A DNA stretch of 64,000 nucleotides from Crenalkalicoccus roseus. GTDB taxonomy: Bacteria > Pseudomonadota > Alphaproteobacteria > Acetobacterales > Acetobacteraceae. Positions 28,391 to 37,073 of the stretch are shown piece by piece; position 1 is the first letter of the stretch; each line of letters begins with the position of its first letter. The DNA is taken from the NCBI RefSeq assembly GCF_004761865.1, contig NZ_SJDM01000012.1, forward strand, positions 22,707 through 86,706, written 5' to 3'. The notes under the pieces are model-generated. The model was not told where the DNA came from. It saw only the letters and a program-made list of their open reading frames with translations, and ran no database searches. The position numbers and the translations under genes are program-made.

Positions 28391-29046
28391 TCCGGCAGGT
28401 CCCCCGCCGTCTCGCGGAAGGGCTCGGCCGGGGTGGCGCGGGGCGCGGCGGGGCGCGGCGGGGCGGTGCGCGGGCGCGGCTCCACCTGCCGGCGCGTCAC
28501 ATGCTCGGCGAGGTCGGCGAGGTCGAGGAAGGCATCGGCCTGCCGGCGCAGCTCGTCCGCGATCATCGCCGGCTGGGTGCGGATGGTGGAGACGACGGTG
28601 ACGCGCACGCCGCGGCGCTGCACCGCCTCCACCAGGCGGCGAAGGTCGCCATCGCCGGAGAAGATCACGGCATGATCGAGGCGGGAGGCGAGGTCGAGCA
28701 CGTCCACCGCCATCTCGATGTCCACGCTGCCCTTGACGCGGCGGCGGCCGGTGGCGTCGGTGAACTCCTTCGCCGGCTTGGTCACCACCGCGTAGCCGTT
28801 GTAGCCGAGCCAGTCCACCAGCGGCCGCAGCGGCGAGTACTCCTCCGTCTCCAGCAGCGCGGTGTAGTAGTAGGCGCGGATCAGGTAGCCCTGACGGCGG
28901 AAATGCGCCAGCAGGTTCTTGTAGTCCACGTCGAAGCCCAGCGTGCGGGAGGCGGCGTAGAGGTTGGCACCGTCGATGAAGAGGGCGAGCCGCTCGATGC
29001 GTTCGGAGTGCAAAGGGGTGGCCTTTGAAATATGCGCCATGACCAT
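28387..29046 (-). CDS. NYN-domain (LabA/DUF88-type) ribonuclease-like protein
   Basis: This 219-residue protein has a PIN-like NYN domain (about 20-175). Conserved acidic residues appear in LFIDGANLY, KGSVDIEMAVDVL and VIFSGDGDLRRLVEAVQRRG. These line a metal-dependent nuclease site in relatives. The last 45 residues are Pro/Arg-rich and probably disordered. ATG 29046 is preferred (AGGA about 6 bp upstream) over ATG 29040. It is transcribed with the UDG gene. The targets of bacterial LabA-like proteins are mostly unknown. Confidence 0.82.
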   Translation of the reverse strand: MVMAHISKATPLHSERIERLALFIDGANLYAASRTLGFDVDYKNLLAHFRRQGYLIRAYYYTALLETEEYSPLRPLVDWLGYNGYAVVTKPAKEFTDATGRRRVKGSVDIEMAVDVLDLASRLDHAVIFSGDGDLRRLVEAVQRRGVRVTVVSTIRTQPAMIADELRRQADAFLDLADLAEHVTRRQVEPRPRTAPPRPAAPRATPAEPFRETAGDLPE

Positions 29047-29068
29047 ATCCGTCCTGTTATCGTAAAAA

Positions 29069-29593
29069 ATGCGCGACAGTAAGGATGAAAATGTCGCCCT
29101 CGTGGCGATCGGGGCGAATCTTCCGGGACCCGACGGCGCCCCGCCCCTCGAAACCTGCCGGCGCGCCGCCCGGGCGCTGGCCGCGCTGCCGGGCCTGCGC
29201 CTCGTCGCCCTTTCGCCCTGGTACCGCTCCGATCCCGAGCCGCCCATGCCGGGCGCGCCCGCCTTCGTCAACGGCCTCGCCCGGCTCGAGGGCGCGGCGT
29301 GGGATCCGGCGGCCCTGCTGCGGGCGCTGCATGCGATCGAGGCGGAGGCCGGGCGCAGCCGCCCCTTCCCCAACGCGCCGCGCAGCCTGGACCTCGACCT
29401 GATCGCGCTCGGCGGGCTGGTGCGGCCGGCGCCGGATCCGGTGCTGCCGCATCCGCGCGCACATCTGCGCCGCTTCGTGCTGCAGCCTCTGGCCGATGTC
29501 GCTCCAGGCTGGCGCCACCCCGTGCTCGGGCAGAGCGTGGAGGCGCTGCTGGCCGCCCTCCCCGGCCCCGCCCTGCGCCCGCTCGCGGCCTGA
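29069..29593 (+). CDS. folK: Hydroxymethyl-dihydropterin pyrophosphokinase (HPPK)
   Basis: This 174-residue protein catalyses pyrophosphate transfer from ATP to 6-hydroxymethyl-7,8-dihydropterin in folate synthesis. AIGANLPGPDG begins the fold, SPWYRSDPEPPMPGAPAFVN matches the pterin-site region, and NAPRSLDLDLIALG is the HPPK signature with its two metal-binding aspartates. It ends with the usual HPRAHLRRFVLQPLADVAPG. ATG 29069 lies only 22 bp from the divergent NYN start and has no clear ribosome site. A GTG at 29102 is an alternative. No other folate gene is nearby. Confidence 0.9.
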   Translation: MRDSKDENVALVAIGANLPGPDGAPPLETCRRAARALAALPGLRLVALSPWYRSDPEPPMPGAPAFVNGLARLEGAAWDPAALLRALHAIEAEAGRSRPFPNAPRSLDLDLIALGGLVRPAPDPVLPHPRAHLRRFVLQPLADVAPGWRHPVLGQSVEALLAALPGPALRPLAA

Positions 29594-29656
29594 GGCGCGG
29601 CTTGGACCGTGGCGCCGCGGCCGATAGGGTGCGCGGGACCCGACCCGGAACACGCC

Positions 29657-30703
29657 ATGACGCCTGGCCTTTCCATCCTCGACCAGTCCACGATCGCCTC
29701 CGGCCGCGGCGCCGACCAGGCGATCCGGGAGACGCTGGCGCTCGCCCGCCTGGCCGATGCCTGGGGCTACCGCCGCTACTGGCTGGCCGAGCACCACAAT
29801 TCGGAAGCCCATGCCGGGGCGGCGCCGGAGATGCTGGTGGCGGCGATCGCGGCCACCACGCGGCGCATCCGTGTCGGCACCGCGGGGGTGATGCTGCCGC
29901 ACTACTCAGCGCTGAAGGTGGCCGAGCAGTTCCGGGTGGCGGAGGCGATCGCGCCGGGGCGGATCGATCTCGGCCTCGGCCGCGCCCCCGGCTCGGACGG
30001 GCGGACCGCCTTCGCCCTCAATCCCAACGCCGCGGAGGCGGCGGAGCGCTTTCCCGCCCAGGTGATGGAGCTGCTCGGCTGGCTCGGCGACGGCCTGCCG
30101 GAGAGCCATCCCTTCCGCGCCGTCCGCGCCCAGCCCGAGGGGCCGACGCGGCCGGAGGTGTGGATCCTCGGCAGCAGCGACTACGGGGCGCAGGTCGCGG
30201 CGCATTTCGGCCTGCCCTACTGCTTCGCCCACTTCATCACCGACGGCCATGGCGCGGCGGAGGCACTGGCGCTGTACCGCCAGGCCTTCCGCCCGCATCC
30301 CGGCCGCCCCGGCAGGCTGGCGGCGCCGCACGCGGCGATCGGCGTCTTCGCCCTGGCCGCGGAGACGGAGGCGGAGGCGGAGCGGCTGTTCCGCTCGCGT
30401 GCGCTGTGGCGCCTCCACCGCGACAGCGGCCGCTACCCGCCCCTGCCGAGCGTGGAGGAGGCCGAGGCCTACCCCTACACCGAGGCGGAGCGGGCATGGG
30501 TGGAGCGGCTGCGCGCCCGCGCCATCCTCGGCGCGCCGGAACAGGTGCGGGCGAGGCTCGAGGCCCTGGCGCGGGAGCTTGGGGCGGCCGAGGTGGCGGT
30601 GCTGACGGCGTGCCACGACCCGCTGGCGCGGCAGCGCAGCTATGCGCTGCTCGCGGAGGCCTTCGGCCTGTCCCGGGACTCGTCCCTTGCGGCGGCGGAG
30701 TAG
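29657..30703 (+). CDS. LLM-class flavin-dependent oxidoreductase
   Basis: This 348-residue protein is related to the alkanal monooxygenase alpha chain. LSILDQSTIASGRGADQAIR is the N-terminal pattern of the MsnO8/YhbW-like subgroup. YWLAEHHNSEAHAGAAPEML, then VGTAGVMLPHYSALKVAEQF and RIDLGLGRAPGSD, form the flavin-binding barrel. No substrate is evident. A TTGGAC...ATAGGGT promoter-like pair (29602-29630) precedes it by about 30 bp. ATG 29657 is chosen because the longer frame adds only non-homologous sequence. Confidence 0.87.
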   Translation: MTPGLSILDQSTIASGRGADQAIRETLALARLADAWGYRRYWLAEHHNSEAHAGAAPEMLVAAIAATTRRIRVGTAGVMLPHYSALKVAEQFRVAEAIAPGRIDLGLGRAPGSDGRTAFALNPNAAEAAERFPAQVMELLGWLGDGLPESHPFRAVRAQPEGPTRPEVWILGSSDYGAQVAAHFGLPYCFAHFITDGHGAAEALALYRQAFRPHPGRPGRLAAPHAAIGVFALAAETEAEAERLFRSRALWRLHRDSGRYPPLPSVEEAEAYPYTEAERAWVERLRARAILGAPEQVRARLEALARELGAAEVAVLTACHDPLARQRSYALLAEAFGLSRDSSLAAAE

Positions 30704-30817
30704 AAGGGGAAGGCGCGGCCCCGCCACACCTCCGCGACAGCCGCTCCGGCCGGAGAGAACCGCACCGCACGCCAGCGGTTGATTCCCGGGCCCACACCGC
30801 CAAAACTGTCACGATAC

Positions 30818-31582
30818 ATGTTGCACCGCCCGACTCGCCGACCGCAGTTCTTCTACACGACCGCGCCGCTGCCCTGCCCCTACCTGCCGGGCCGGACGGA
30901 GCGGAAGATCGTGACCGAACTCTCCGGTCCCGAGGCCGAAGCGCTGCACGACCGCCTCTCCCGCGCCGGGTTCCGCCGCAGCCACAACATCGCCTATTCG
31001 CCGGTCTGCCCCGGCTGCAACGCCTGCATTCCCATCCGCATCCTGGCCGGCGCCTTCGAGCCGAACCGGGCCCAGCGCAAGCTGCAGCGCATCAACGCCG
31101 ATCTCGGCGTGCGCGAGGCGCCGGCGCGCGCCACCGCCGAGCAGTTCGCCCTGTTCCAGCGCTACCAGCAGGCGCGGCACGGCGAGGGGGACATGGCGGC
31201 GATGGGCTTCTACGACTACCGCGCCATGATCGAGGACACCCCGATCACCACCGGCGTGGTGGAGTTCCGCGACGGCCGGGACCGGCTGCTCGGCGCCTGT
31301 CTGACCGACTGGCTGTCGGACGGGCTGTCCGCCGTCTATTCCTTCTTCGACCCGGCGGAGGCGCGGCGCTCCCTCGGCACCTGGGCGATCCTCTGGCTGG
31401 TGGCGCGGGCGCAGGCGCTGGGGCTGCCCTTCGTCTATCTCGGCTACTGGGTGCCCGACAGCCGCAAGATGTCCTACAAGAGCCGCTTCCGCCCGAGCGA
31501 GATCCTGATCGCCGGCGCCTGGCGCCCGCTGGACGAAGCGGCGGAGGCGCCGCAGGCCGCGCTGCCGGAGACCGCCGCCTGA
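30818..31582 (+). CDS. bpt: Leucyl/aspartate N-end-rule transferase (arginyltransferase family)
   Basis: This 254-residue protein adds an amino acid from aminoacyl-tRNA to the N-terminus of proteins bearing a secondary destabilising residue, marking them for ClpAP. The N-terminal domain has FFYTTAPLPCPYLPGR and the cysteine cluster SPVCPGCNACIPIRI. The C-terminal GNAT-like domain contains YSFFDPAEARRSLGTWAILW and YLGYWVPDSRKMSYKSRFRP, both diagnostic. ATG 30818 matches the usual N-terminus; a TTG at 30779 is possible. Bpt (Leu onto Asp/Glu) is the usual alphaproteobacterial form, which is inference for specificity. Confidence 0.9.
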   Translation: MLHRPTRRPQFFYTTAPLPCPYLPGRTERKIVTELSGPEAEALHDRLSRAGFRRSHNIAYSPVCPGCNACIPIRILAGAFEPNRAQRKLQRINADLGVREAPARATAEQFALFQRYQQARHGEGDMAAMGFYDYRAMIEDTPITTGVVEFRDGRDRLLGACLTDWLSDGLSAVYSFFDPAEARRSLGTWAILWLVARAQALGLPFVYLGYWVPDSRKMSYKSRFRPSEILIAGAWRPLDEAAEAPQAALPETAA

Positions 31583-31610
31583 GGGCCCGGGGGTGCGGCC
31601 CGCCCTGCCG

Positions 31611-31711
31611 GGGCCGTTTCCCCCTGGCCGCGGGTGCGGAAACGGCTCTGGGTCATCGTTCGTGGAGCAGGGTCGCACTCCCGGCTGTTTCCAGGCCTCC
31701 GCGATCCGCTC
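31611..31711 (-). repeat. Dispersed 3'-end repeat, long copy 3
   Basis: This aligns along its full length with the copy at 32576-32686. It has GCCGTTTCC/GGAAACGGC arms at one end, a shared central CGTGGAGCAGGGTCGCAC block, and CGCGATCC at the other end. It fills the convergent gap between bpt and rfbC. By eye about three quarters of positions are shared with the 32.6-kb copy. Confidence 0.75.
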
Positions 31712-31733
31712 CGGCGGGCGGCCCGCCGGAGCG
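31707..31733 (-). terminator. Hairpin after rfbC
   Basis: A perfect 13-bp inverted repeat (CGCTCCGGCGGGC, one G, GCCCGCCGGAGCG) lies 8 bp beyond the rfbC stop and joins the dispersed repeat. Without a T-run it is only a candidate terminator, and it could serve both convergent genes. Confidence 0.55.
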
Positions 31734-31740
31734 CGGCGCG

Positions 31741-32307
31741 TCAGAGCAGGCCGCGCATTCGCTCGATGCCGTGGAACCCGGCGTCGAAGGCCGGCCAGCC
31801 GGCATCCTTGGCGGAGAGGTCCTGCGGCGCCACCGGCCATTCGATCCCCATCCAGGGGTCGTCGTAGCGCAGGCCCCGCTCCTGCTCCGGGGCGTAGAAG
31901 GCGCTGACCAGGTAGAGCGCCTCGGTGTCCTCGGCCAGCGTGACGAAGCCGTGCGCGCAGCCGCGCGGGACGTACATCATCAGGCGGTTCGCGGCGCTCA
32001 GCTCGGCGCCGAACCAGCGGCCGAAGCTCGGGCTGTCCGGCCGCAGATCCACCACCACGTCGTAGAGCGCGCCGCCGACGCAGCGCACCAGCTTCACCTC
32101 CGCCGCCGGCGGAAGCTGGTAGTGCATGCCGCGCAGGGTGAGGCGGCGGCCGGTCAGGGAGTTGTTCGCCTGCACGAAGCGCGTCTCCAGCCCGGCGGCG
32201 GCGAATTCGCGCTCGCAGAACACGCGGGCGAAGAAGCCGCGCTCGTCCTCCCGCTTCTGCGGCTCGATGAGGAAGGCGCCCCGCACCGGCGTCTCGTGGA
32301 AGATCAC
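31741..32307 (-). CDS. rfbC: dTDP-4-dehydrorhamnose 3,5-epimerase
   Basis: This 188-residue cupin enzyme of dTDP-L-rhamnose synthesis starts VIFHETPVRGAFLIEPQKRE. The order of motifs is DERGFFARVFCEREF, then NNSLTGRRLTLRGMHYQLPP with the catalytic His, GGALYDVVVDLRPDSPSFG and YVPRGCAHGFVTL. GTG 32307 fits the family length and has GGAG 8 bp upstream. The open frame beyond it is noncoding. No other rfb genes flank it, so the pathway genes must be elsewhere. Rhamnose would serve lipopolysaccharide or capsule. Confidence 0.9.
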   Translation of the reverse strand: MIFHETPVRGAFLIEPQKREDERGFFARVFCEREFAAAGLETRFVQANNSLTGRRLTLRGMHYQLPPAAEVKLVRCVGGALYDVVVDLRPDSPSFGRWFGAELSAANRLMMYVPRGCAHGFVTLAEDTEALYLVSAFYAPEQERGLRYDDPWMGIEWPVAPQDLSAKDAGWPAFDAGFHGIERMRGLL

Positions 32308-32678
32308 GGGCGGCGGCTCCGCGCGGGACGGAGGCGGGAGGGGGCTGGCTGGTCGTCGGGCATGGGCGTCCCGGTTCCGAAGTCTGGTCCCTGACCATGG
32401 CGGGGGGCGCGTGGCGCAGGAAATGAAAAGACATTGAAGCCGTTGCGGCCCCGGCGCCGGGCGGAGACGGCCCTGTGGCGCGATCCGCGCCGGCGGATCG
32501 CGGCACATGCCCTGGCCCGCTGGTCGTGCGAGCCTCTTCACCCGTGCCGGTGAGGCCCCCCGAACGGGGTCCGTCCTAGAGCCGTTTCCACTCGGCCATG
32601 AACGCGGAAACGGCTTCAGCCCAGTGTTTGTGGAGCAGAGTCACGCTCCCGGCCGTTTCCGGCCGTCCGCGATCCACT
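32308..32678. other. 371-bp intergenic region without a gene
   Basis: This gap holds the upstream region of rfbC and the long dispersed repeat at 32576-32686. Nothing in it looks like a real coding sequence. Short open frames lack ribosome sites and family resemblance. An AT-richer patch, GGAAATGAAAAGACATTGAAG, near 32421-32440 could belong to the rfbC promoter. Confidence 0.5.
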
Positions 32679-32686
32679 CTAGAGCC
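32576..32686 (-). repeat. Dispersed 3'-end repeat, best long copy 4
   Basis: This is the most complete copy. Both ends carry CTAGAGCC (32576-32583 and 32679-32686). The element contains GCCGTTTCC/GGAAACGGC arms at 32581-32614 and, on the minus strand, GGATCGCGGACGG joined to GGCCGGAAACGGCC (GAAA-loop hairpin). The TAG stop of the methyltransferase gene at 32679-32681 lies inside the terminal CTAGAGCC. Confidence 0.78.
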
Positions 32687-33596
32687 GGGCGAAGGTCAGC
32701 TCGTGCCGGTTGTACGCCCCGTGGAACAGCACGGCGCCGGGAATGGCGGCGAATTGCGCCGCCGCGTCGTGGTCGGTCGCGCCCTGGAACTTGATGGTGC
32801 AGACCAGGCGCCGCGCCGTCCCGGCCTCGATCCAGCGCCGCACCAGGGCGAGCAGCCGCGCCGGGTAGCAGATCACGTCGCTGAACAGCCAGTCCACCGG
32901 CGCCTCCCGCCGCGGGTCGAGGGCGAAGGCGCTCTCCCGCCGCCAGGTCACGCCGGGCAGGGCGGCCACCGCCGGATCGAGTGGTGCCTTGTCCACCGCC
33001 GTCACGCGCGCGCCGAGCCGCGCCAGCGCCCAGCTCCACCCGCCCGGCGCGGCGCCGAGGTCGAGGCAGGTCTCGCCCGGCGCCGGCCAGCGGCCGAGGC
33101 GGGTCAGCGCCTCCCACAGCTTCAGATAGGCGCGCGAGGGCGGGCCTTCGCGGTCCTCGACGAAGCGCGGCGCGCCGCCGACGAAGGGGCTGGACTTGGT
33201 GGGGCTCGCCAGCAGCCGGTCGGGGGCGAGCAGCGTCCAGGCGCCGAGATGCGAGGCGGGCGGCGGTTCGGGGAAGACCAGCGGGCGGGCCTTCACCGGC
33301 GGCAGCCTGGCCTCGATCAGCGCCGCGCGGCGGTGGTGCGCGGCGGCGTAGAGGCTCCAATTGCGCTGGATGGCGCGCAGCGCGTCCGCCGCCGCCTTCA
33401 CCGAGGGCGCGGGCAGCTCCACCGGCGCGGTCCAGATGTCGAGCGCCCAGGCGCAGGGTGCGGGCGGATCCGGGGAGAGGGCGAGGCGCCCGTGCCAGGC
33501 GGCGACGCGGCGCCCGGCGCGGCGCAGCTCCTCCGCCACCTCCGCCTCGAAGCCTTCCGCGGCGAGATAGGCGGCGGCAACCGGCGCTTCGCTCAC
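32679..33596 (-). CDS. RlmM-like (FtsJ-fold) rRNA methyltransferase
   Basis: This 305-residue SAM-dependent methyltransferase resembles RlmM, which 2'-O-methylates C2498 of 23S rRNA. GTG 33596 overlaps the DUF423 stop by 4 bp (GTGA). The N-terminal part (about 1-130) is a THUMP-like region. Then come SPFVGGAPRFVEDREGPPSR, motif I CLDLGAAPGGWSWALARLGA (about 183) with ARVTAVDKAPLDP, and LFSDVICYPARLL. CTIKFQGATDHD carries the lysine expected of FtsJ enzymes. It is shorter than E. coli RlmM, and the target site is inferred. Confidence 0.8.
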   Translation of the reverse strand: MSEAPVAAAYLAAEGFEAEVAEELRRAGRRVAAWHGRLALSPDPPAPCAWALDIWTAPVELPAPSVKAAADALRAIQRNWSLYAAAHHRRAALIEARLPPVKARPLVFPEPPPASHLGAWTLLAPDRLLASPTKSSPFVGGAPRFVEDREGPPSRAYLKLWEALTRLGRWPAPGETCLDLGAAPGGWSWALARLGARVTAVDKAPLDPAVAALPGVTWRRESAFALDPRREAPVDWLFSDVICYPARLLALVRRWIEAGTARRLVCTIKFQGATDHDAAAQFAAIPGAVLFHGAYNRHELTFARL

Positions 33597-33961
33597 CGCC
33601 GGCGGGCGGCGGAGAGGAACAGCAGCGCCCACCCCGCCATCATCAGCACGCCGCCAGTCGGCGCCACCGGCCCGAGCGAGACCCCCGCCACCGCCGCGGC
33701 ATAGACGGCGCCGCAGAACAGCAGCGCGCCAAGCGCGAAGCAGGCGGCGGCCCCGTGCGGCAGCCGGCCGCCGCGCCGCTCCGCCCACAGCCCGGTGCCG
33801 AGCAGCGCCAGGGCGTGCCAGCCCTGCATGGTGATGCCGTTGCCGAGCGCCTCCAGCCGCGCCGGGTCGAGCAGGCGCGGCGCCGCGTGCGCGGCCCAGG
33901 CGGAGAGCGCGACGGCGCCGAGGCCGAGCAGGGCGCCGAGGGCGATCCAGAGGCGGTGCAT
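33593..33961 (-). CDS. DUF423 family small membrane protein
   Basis: This 122-residue protein has four predicted transmembrane helices. The DUF423 landmarks are GALLGLGAVALSAWAAHA, RLEALGNGITMQGWHALALL and GVSLGPVAPTGGVLMMAGWA. The function of the family (E. coli YgdD) is not established, although YgdD is also encoded next to rlmM in E. coli. The same adjacency with a 4-bp overlap here supports both assignments. Confidence 0.85.
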   Translation of the reverse strand: MHRLWIALGALLGLGAVALSAWAAHAAPRLLDPARLEALGNGITMQGWHALALLGTGLWAERRGGRLPHGAAACFALGALLFCGAVYAAAVAGVSLGPVAPTGGVLMMAGWALLFLSAARRR

Positions 33962-34036
33962 GCGCCTCCTTACCGCGCGGGGCGTGGCCGGGCCAGCACG
34001 GCCGGATCCTCATTCCGGCGCCGGCGGCGGCGCGGA

Positions 34037-34756
34037 TCAGGCGCCGGCCTGGCCCGCCGCCATCCGGCGCCGCCGGAAGGCGTTCGCCGCCTCATGCGCC
34101 CGCCGCGTCGGCTCCGGCAGGCGGTAGCCGGCGCCGGCGCGGCGCACCCAGGCCACCGCCGCCGCCTCGGAGACGCGATGGCCGACCGAGAGGTAGAGCG
34201 GGCGGGACCCCCGGCGGGTGCGCAGCGCGGTGCCGAGGCGCTCGCCGCGCCACAGGATCGGCGCCTCGGCGCCCGGCGCCTCTCCCACCGGCCAGGCCGG
34301 CGCGCCGACCAGCAGCGACTTGGCGACGCCGATGCTCGGCACGTCGAGCAGCACGCCGAGATGCGCGGCGATGCCGAGGCCGCGCGGATGCGCGATGCCG
34401 TGCCCGTCCACCAGGACGAGGTCGGGCTTCACCGCCAGCCCCTCCCACGCCTCGAGCAGCGCCGGCACCTCGCGGAAGCCGAGGAAGCCCGGGATGTAGG
34501 GCATGGCGGCGCGCGCCGCCGCCACGGCCTGCCCCACCACGGCGAGGTCGGGCAGGGAGAGCACGACCACGGCGGCATAGACCATGTCCTCGGGGTCGAA
34601 GCGGTTGCTGCTGATGTCCACCCCGCCGAGCAGCCGCACCGGGCCGTGCGCGTCCTGCCGGATCACCCGCGCCGCCAGCGCCGCCTGCGCCGCCCGCGCC
34701 GCGGCAAGATCGGGCGGGCGCAGCCATTCGGGTGGGATGGCGGTGGCGGGCGGCAT
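34037..34756 (-). CDS. nfi: Endonuclease V (deoxyinosine 3' endonuclease)
   Basis: This 239-residue protein nicks DNA or RNA one nucleotide 3' of inosine. Active-site acidic residues are in [13 protein letters not shown] and [40 protein letters not shown] and [11 protein letters not shown] are also characteristic. ATG 34756 is preferred to the upstream start because the added residues are not family-like. The C-terminus is Arg-rich, with [14 protein letters not shown]. It appears to be transcribed alone. Confidence 0.9.
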   Translation of the reverse strand: MPPATAIPPEWLRPPDLAAARAAQAALAARVIRQDAHGPVRLLGGVDISSNRFDPEDMVYAAVVVLSLPDLAVVGQAVAAARAAMPYIPGFLGFREVPALLEAWEGLAVKPDLVLVDGHGIAHPRGLGIAAHLGVLLDVPSIGVAKSLLVGAPAWPVGEAPGAEAPILWRGERLGTALRTRRGSRPLYLSVGHRVSEAAAVAWVRRAGAGYRLPEPTRRAHEAANAFRRRRMAAGQAGA

Positions 34757-34835
34757 CGGCGCTGCCTGTCGCGGGAGGGGGCCTTGCGCAAGGCCCCCGC
34801 GCAACGGCCGGCAGCGGCGCGGGTTGCCCCCGCCC

Positions 34836-36032
34836 TCAGAACTCCCGCCGGAAGCCGAGCCGGCCGATCAGGGCGCTGGAATGCCCTGCCGTGCCGTCCT
34901 CCCGCGCGTAGCGCGCGTACTGGTAGCCGGCATCCAGGCCGAAGCCCCATCCCAGCGACCGCCCGACCGAGATCTCCAGGTGGTTCTCGGTCGGTAGCGT
35001 GTTGAAGGAACGCTTCCGCTCGTCCCGCTGCCAGGCGAGGGTGGCGCGCCAGGGCCCGTGGCTGGTCTGCGCGCCGAGGGTGGAGAAGCGCCGCGTCTCG
35101 CGTAGCGGGGCAGCGGCCGCCTCGGCCTCGTGGCCGTGCGGCTCGGCCAGCGGCCTGCCGTCGGCGTTGCGGAACTCCACGTGCTCGCCGAAGAACAGCG
35201 TGCGCAGCTCCGCCGTCCAGCGCACCTCGTAGCGTGCGCCGACGGCGAAGCCCCATTCGCGCCGCGTGCCGTCCTTGCCGGGCCCGCGCGAGAGCAGCGC
35301 CAGGTGGTAGCTGACATTCGGCAGGAACGGCATGCGCTCGCCGTCGAGCGCGATGGCGAGGTTGTCGAGGCGCCCGGTGTTCCCCGCCCCGCCCTGGTGC
35401 AGCGTGTTGCGCCGGAAGCGGTCGAACCCCTCCTCGCAGCAGCGGCGGCGGGTGAGGACGGTGTTGGACAGCGGCGTGGTGTCGAGGGTGAAGACCGCGG
35501 CGGAGATGTCGTGCTCGCCGAAGCGCGGATCGGCGAGCCAGGTCCAGGTGGCGCCGAAGCCGAGCGCCTCGTCCACTGCATAGGTCTCGTGCGCCCGGAA
35601 CGCGGTGAGCACGCCGGGGAAGTCGTGGTGGCCATAGCCGAAGGGCGCGCCGAACTTGCCGGCGAAGAGGCCGAGCCGGTCGTGCGGCCGCCAGTCGAGG
35701 TACAGCGCCTTCAGGAAGGCGGCCTGGTGGCGGAGGAAGGTGTGGGTGCCGCCGGGCTCCACCTCCCCCGCCGGCTCGAATTTCAGCAGGCCCTGGAGCG
35801 AGAAGCGCGGCGAAAGGTGCAGCCCCGCCGCCATCTCGCCGAACAGGAAGGTGGTGCTGCCGCGGCGCTCCCGGTCGCCGGCGCGGAAGGTGCCGATGCC
35901 GAACAGCCCCATGTCGATCTCGCCGGCGATCTGCGGGAAGGCGGCCGCCGCCCCCTCCTCCCGCGCCGCCGCCGGCGCCGCGGCAAGCGCCAGCGCGGCG
36001 AGCGCGCCCCACCCTGCCGCGCGGATCCTCAC
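34836..36032 (-). CDS. Predicted outer-membrane beta-barrel protein, coupled to znuA-like gene
   Basis: This 398-residue protein has a clear signal peptide ([18 protein letters not shown]), many short alternating hydrophobic strands and a C-terminal Phe after GRLGFRREF, the outer-membrane assembly signature. I do not recognise a named family. Its ATG overlaps the stop of the ZnuA-like gene by 4 bp, so the two proteins are translated together. That coupling and the Zur-like operator upstream suggest an outer-membrane channel or receptor used for zinc. No TonB box or plug domain was noticed, so diffusion or a binding role is more likely than TonB-dependent transport. Confidence 0.75.
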   Translation of the reverse strand: MRIRAAGWGALAALALAAAPAAAREEGAAAAFPQIAGEIDMGLFGIGTFRAGDRERRGSTTFLFGEMAAGLHLSPRFSLQGLLKFEPAGEVEPGGTHTFLRHQAAFLKALYLDWRPHDRLGLFAGKFGAPFGYGHHDFPGVLTAFRAHETYAVDEALGFGATWTWLADPRFGEHDISAAVFTLDTTPLSNTVLTRRRCCEEGFDRFRRNTLHQGGAGNTGRLDNLAIALDGERMPFLPNVSYHLALLSRGPGKDGTRREWGFAVGARYEVRWTAELRTLFFGEHVEFRNADGRPLAEPHGHEAEAAAAPLRETRRFSTLGAQTSHGPWRATLAWQRDERKRSFNTLPTENHLEISVGRSLGWGFGLDAGYQYARYAREDGTAGHSSALIGRLGFRREF

Positions 36033-37000
36033 GCCTCTCCCCGCATCGCCGGCACCATCAGCCCGACATTGTGGCGGAACATCGCCTCGTAAGTCGGCGC
36101 CGGGCCGTCGGGCGGCGACAGCGCGTCGGCGTAGAGCCGGCCGCGCACCCGCACCCCCGCCTCCCGCGCCAGGCGCTCCAGCGCGGCGGGGCTCGCCATG
36201 TTCTCCACGAAGACGGCGGTGATGCCCTCGGCCCGCACCTGGCGGATCAGCCGCGCCACCTCGGCCGCCGAGGGCTCGGCGGCGGTGGAGACGCCCTGCG
36301 GCGCCAGGAACTCGACGCCATAGGCCTCGCCGAAATAGCCGAAGGCGTCGTGGCTGGTGACCACCTTGCGCCGCGCCGGCGGCACGGTGGCGATCTGCTC
36401 GCGCACCCAGGCGTCGAGCGCGGCGAGGCGCCCGAGATAGGCGGCGGCGTTGCGGCGGTAGGCCTCGGCGCCGGCCGGGTCGGCGGCGGCCAGCCCCTCG
36501 GCGATGGTGCGCACATAGGCCTGCCCGAGCCGGAGGTCCTGCCAGGCATGGGGGTCGGCTACCCGGCGCGGCGGCACGGCGTGCTGGCGCCGCCGCTCCG
36601 TGCCGGCATGGCCGTGGTCGTGGGCATGGCCGTGCCCGTGGTGGTGATGCCCCTCCATGGTGCGGGGCGTGATCCCCTCGGTCGCCGTCACCATCCGCGC
36701 CCCGGGCGCGGCGGCGCGGGCGAGGCGGTCGAACCAGGCATCGAAGCCGAGGCCGTTCCTGACCAGCAGCGCCGCGCCGCGGATCGCCTCGGCATCCGAG
36801 GGGCGGGGCTGGAAGCTGTGGGCGTCCACATCCGGCCCGGCGATGACGCGCAGCGCCAGCCTCTCGCCGCCGAGCTGGCGGACCATGTCGCCGAGGATGC
36901 TGAAGGAGGCGACGACCGGCACGGCGCCGCCGGTCTGGCCCGCGGCGGCGCGGGGGGCGAGGGCGGCGAGCGGGAGGGCAAGCAGGAGGCGGCGGCGCAT
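36029..37000 (-). CDS. Zinc ABC transporter periplasmic binding protein, ZnuA-like
   Basis: This 323-residue cluster A-I binding protein (ZnuA/AztC/TroA type) has an N-terminal signal peptide (RRLLLALPLAALAPRAAAG). SFSILGDMVRQLGGERLALR and GPDVDAHSFQPRPSD supply the first His ligand. A histidine-rich loop (EGHHHHGHGHAHDHGHAG, about 116-133) is the usual zinc-specific feature. ADPHAWQDLRLG and VTSHDAFGYFGEAYGVE supply further ligands. No permease or ATPase gene is adjacent, so znuBC must be elsewhere. The upstream operator points to Zur control. Confidence 0.88.
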   Translation of the reverse strand: MRRRLLLALPLAALAPRAAAGQTGGAVPVVASFSILGDMVRQLGGERLALRVIAGPDVDAHSFQPRPSDAEAIRGAALLVRNGLGFDAWFDRLARAAAPGARMVTATEGITPRTMEGHHHHGHGHAHDHGHAGTERRRQHAVPPRRVADPHAWQDLRLGQAYVRTIAEGLAAADPAGAEAYRRNAAAYLGRLAALDAWVREQIATVPPARRKVVTSHDAFGYFGEAYGVEFLAPQGVSTAAEPSAAEVARLIRQVRAEGITAVFVENMASPAALERLAREAGVRVRGRLYADALSPPDGPAPTYEAMFRHNVGLMVPAMRGEA

Positions 37001-37016
37001 CGGGCGGCTCCCGTGA

Positions 37017-37031
37017 TGTTATACTATAACA
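37017..37031 (-). promoter_or_regulatory. Candidate Zur operator upstream of the znuA-like gene
   Basis: TGTTATACTATAACA is a perfect 7-1-7 palindrome in an AT-rich island of an otherwise GC-rich sequence, ending 16 bp before the ATG. Alphaproteobacterial Zur sites have a GTTAT...ATAAC core, which this matches. It probably overlaps the promoter, giving repression when zinc is plentiful. The assignment is by motif only. Confidence 0.7.
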
Positions 37032-37073
37032 CTACCAGCCCCCGGAAAAACGGCAACCTCCCCCGAGAGGGGC

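Noticed and set aside
32576..32686. Interpreting the CTAGAGCC direct repeats at both ends as a target-site duplication of a MITE
   Set aside because: The AGAGCC part also occurs at the same place in another copy (59797), so it belongs to the repeat itself and is not a duplicated target.
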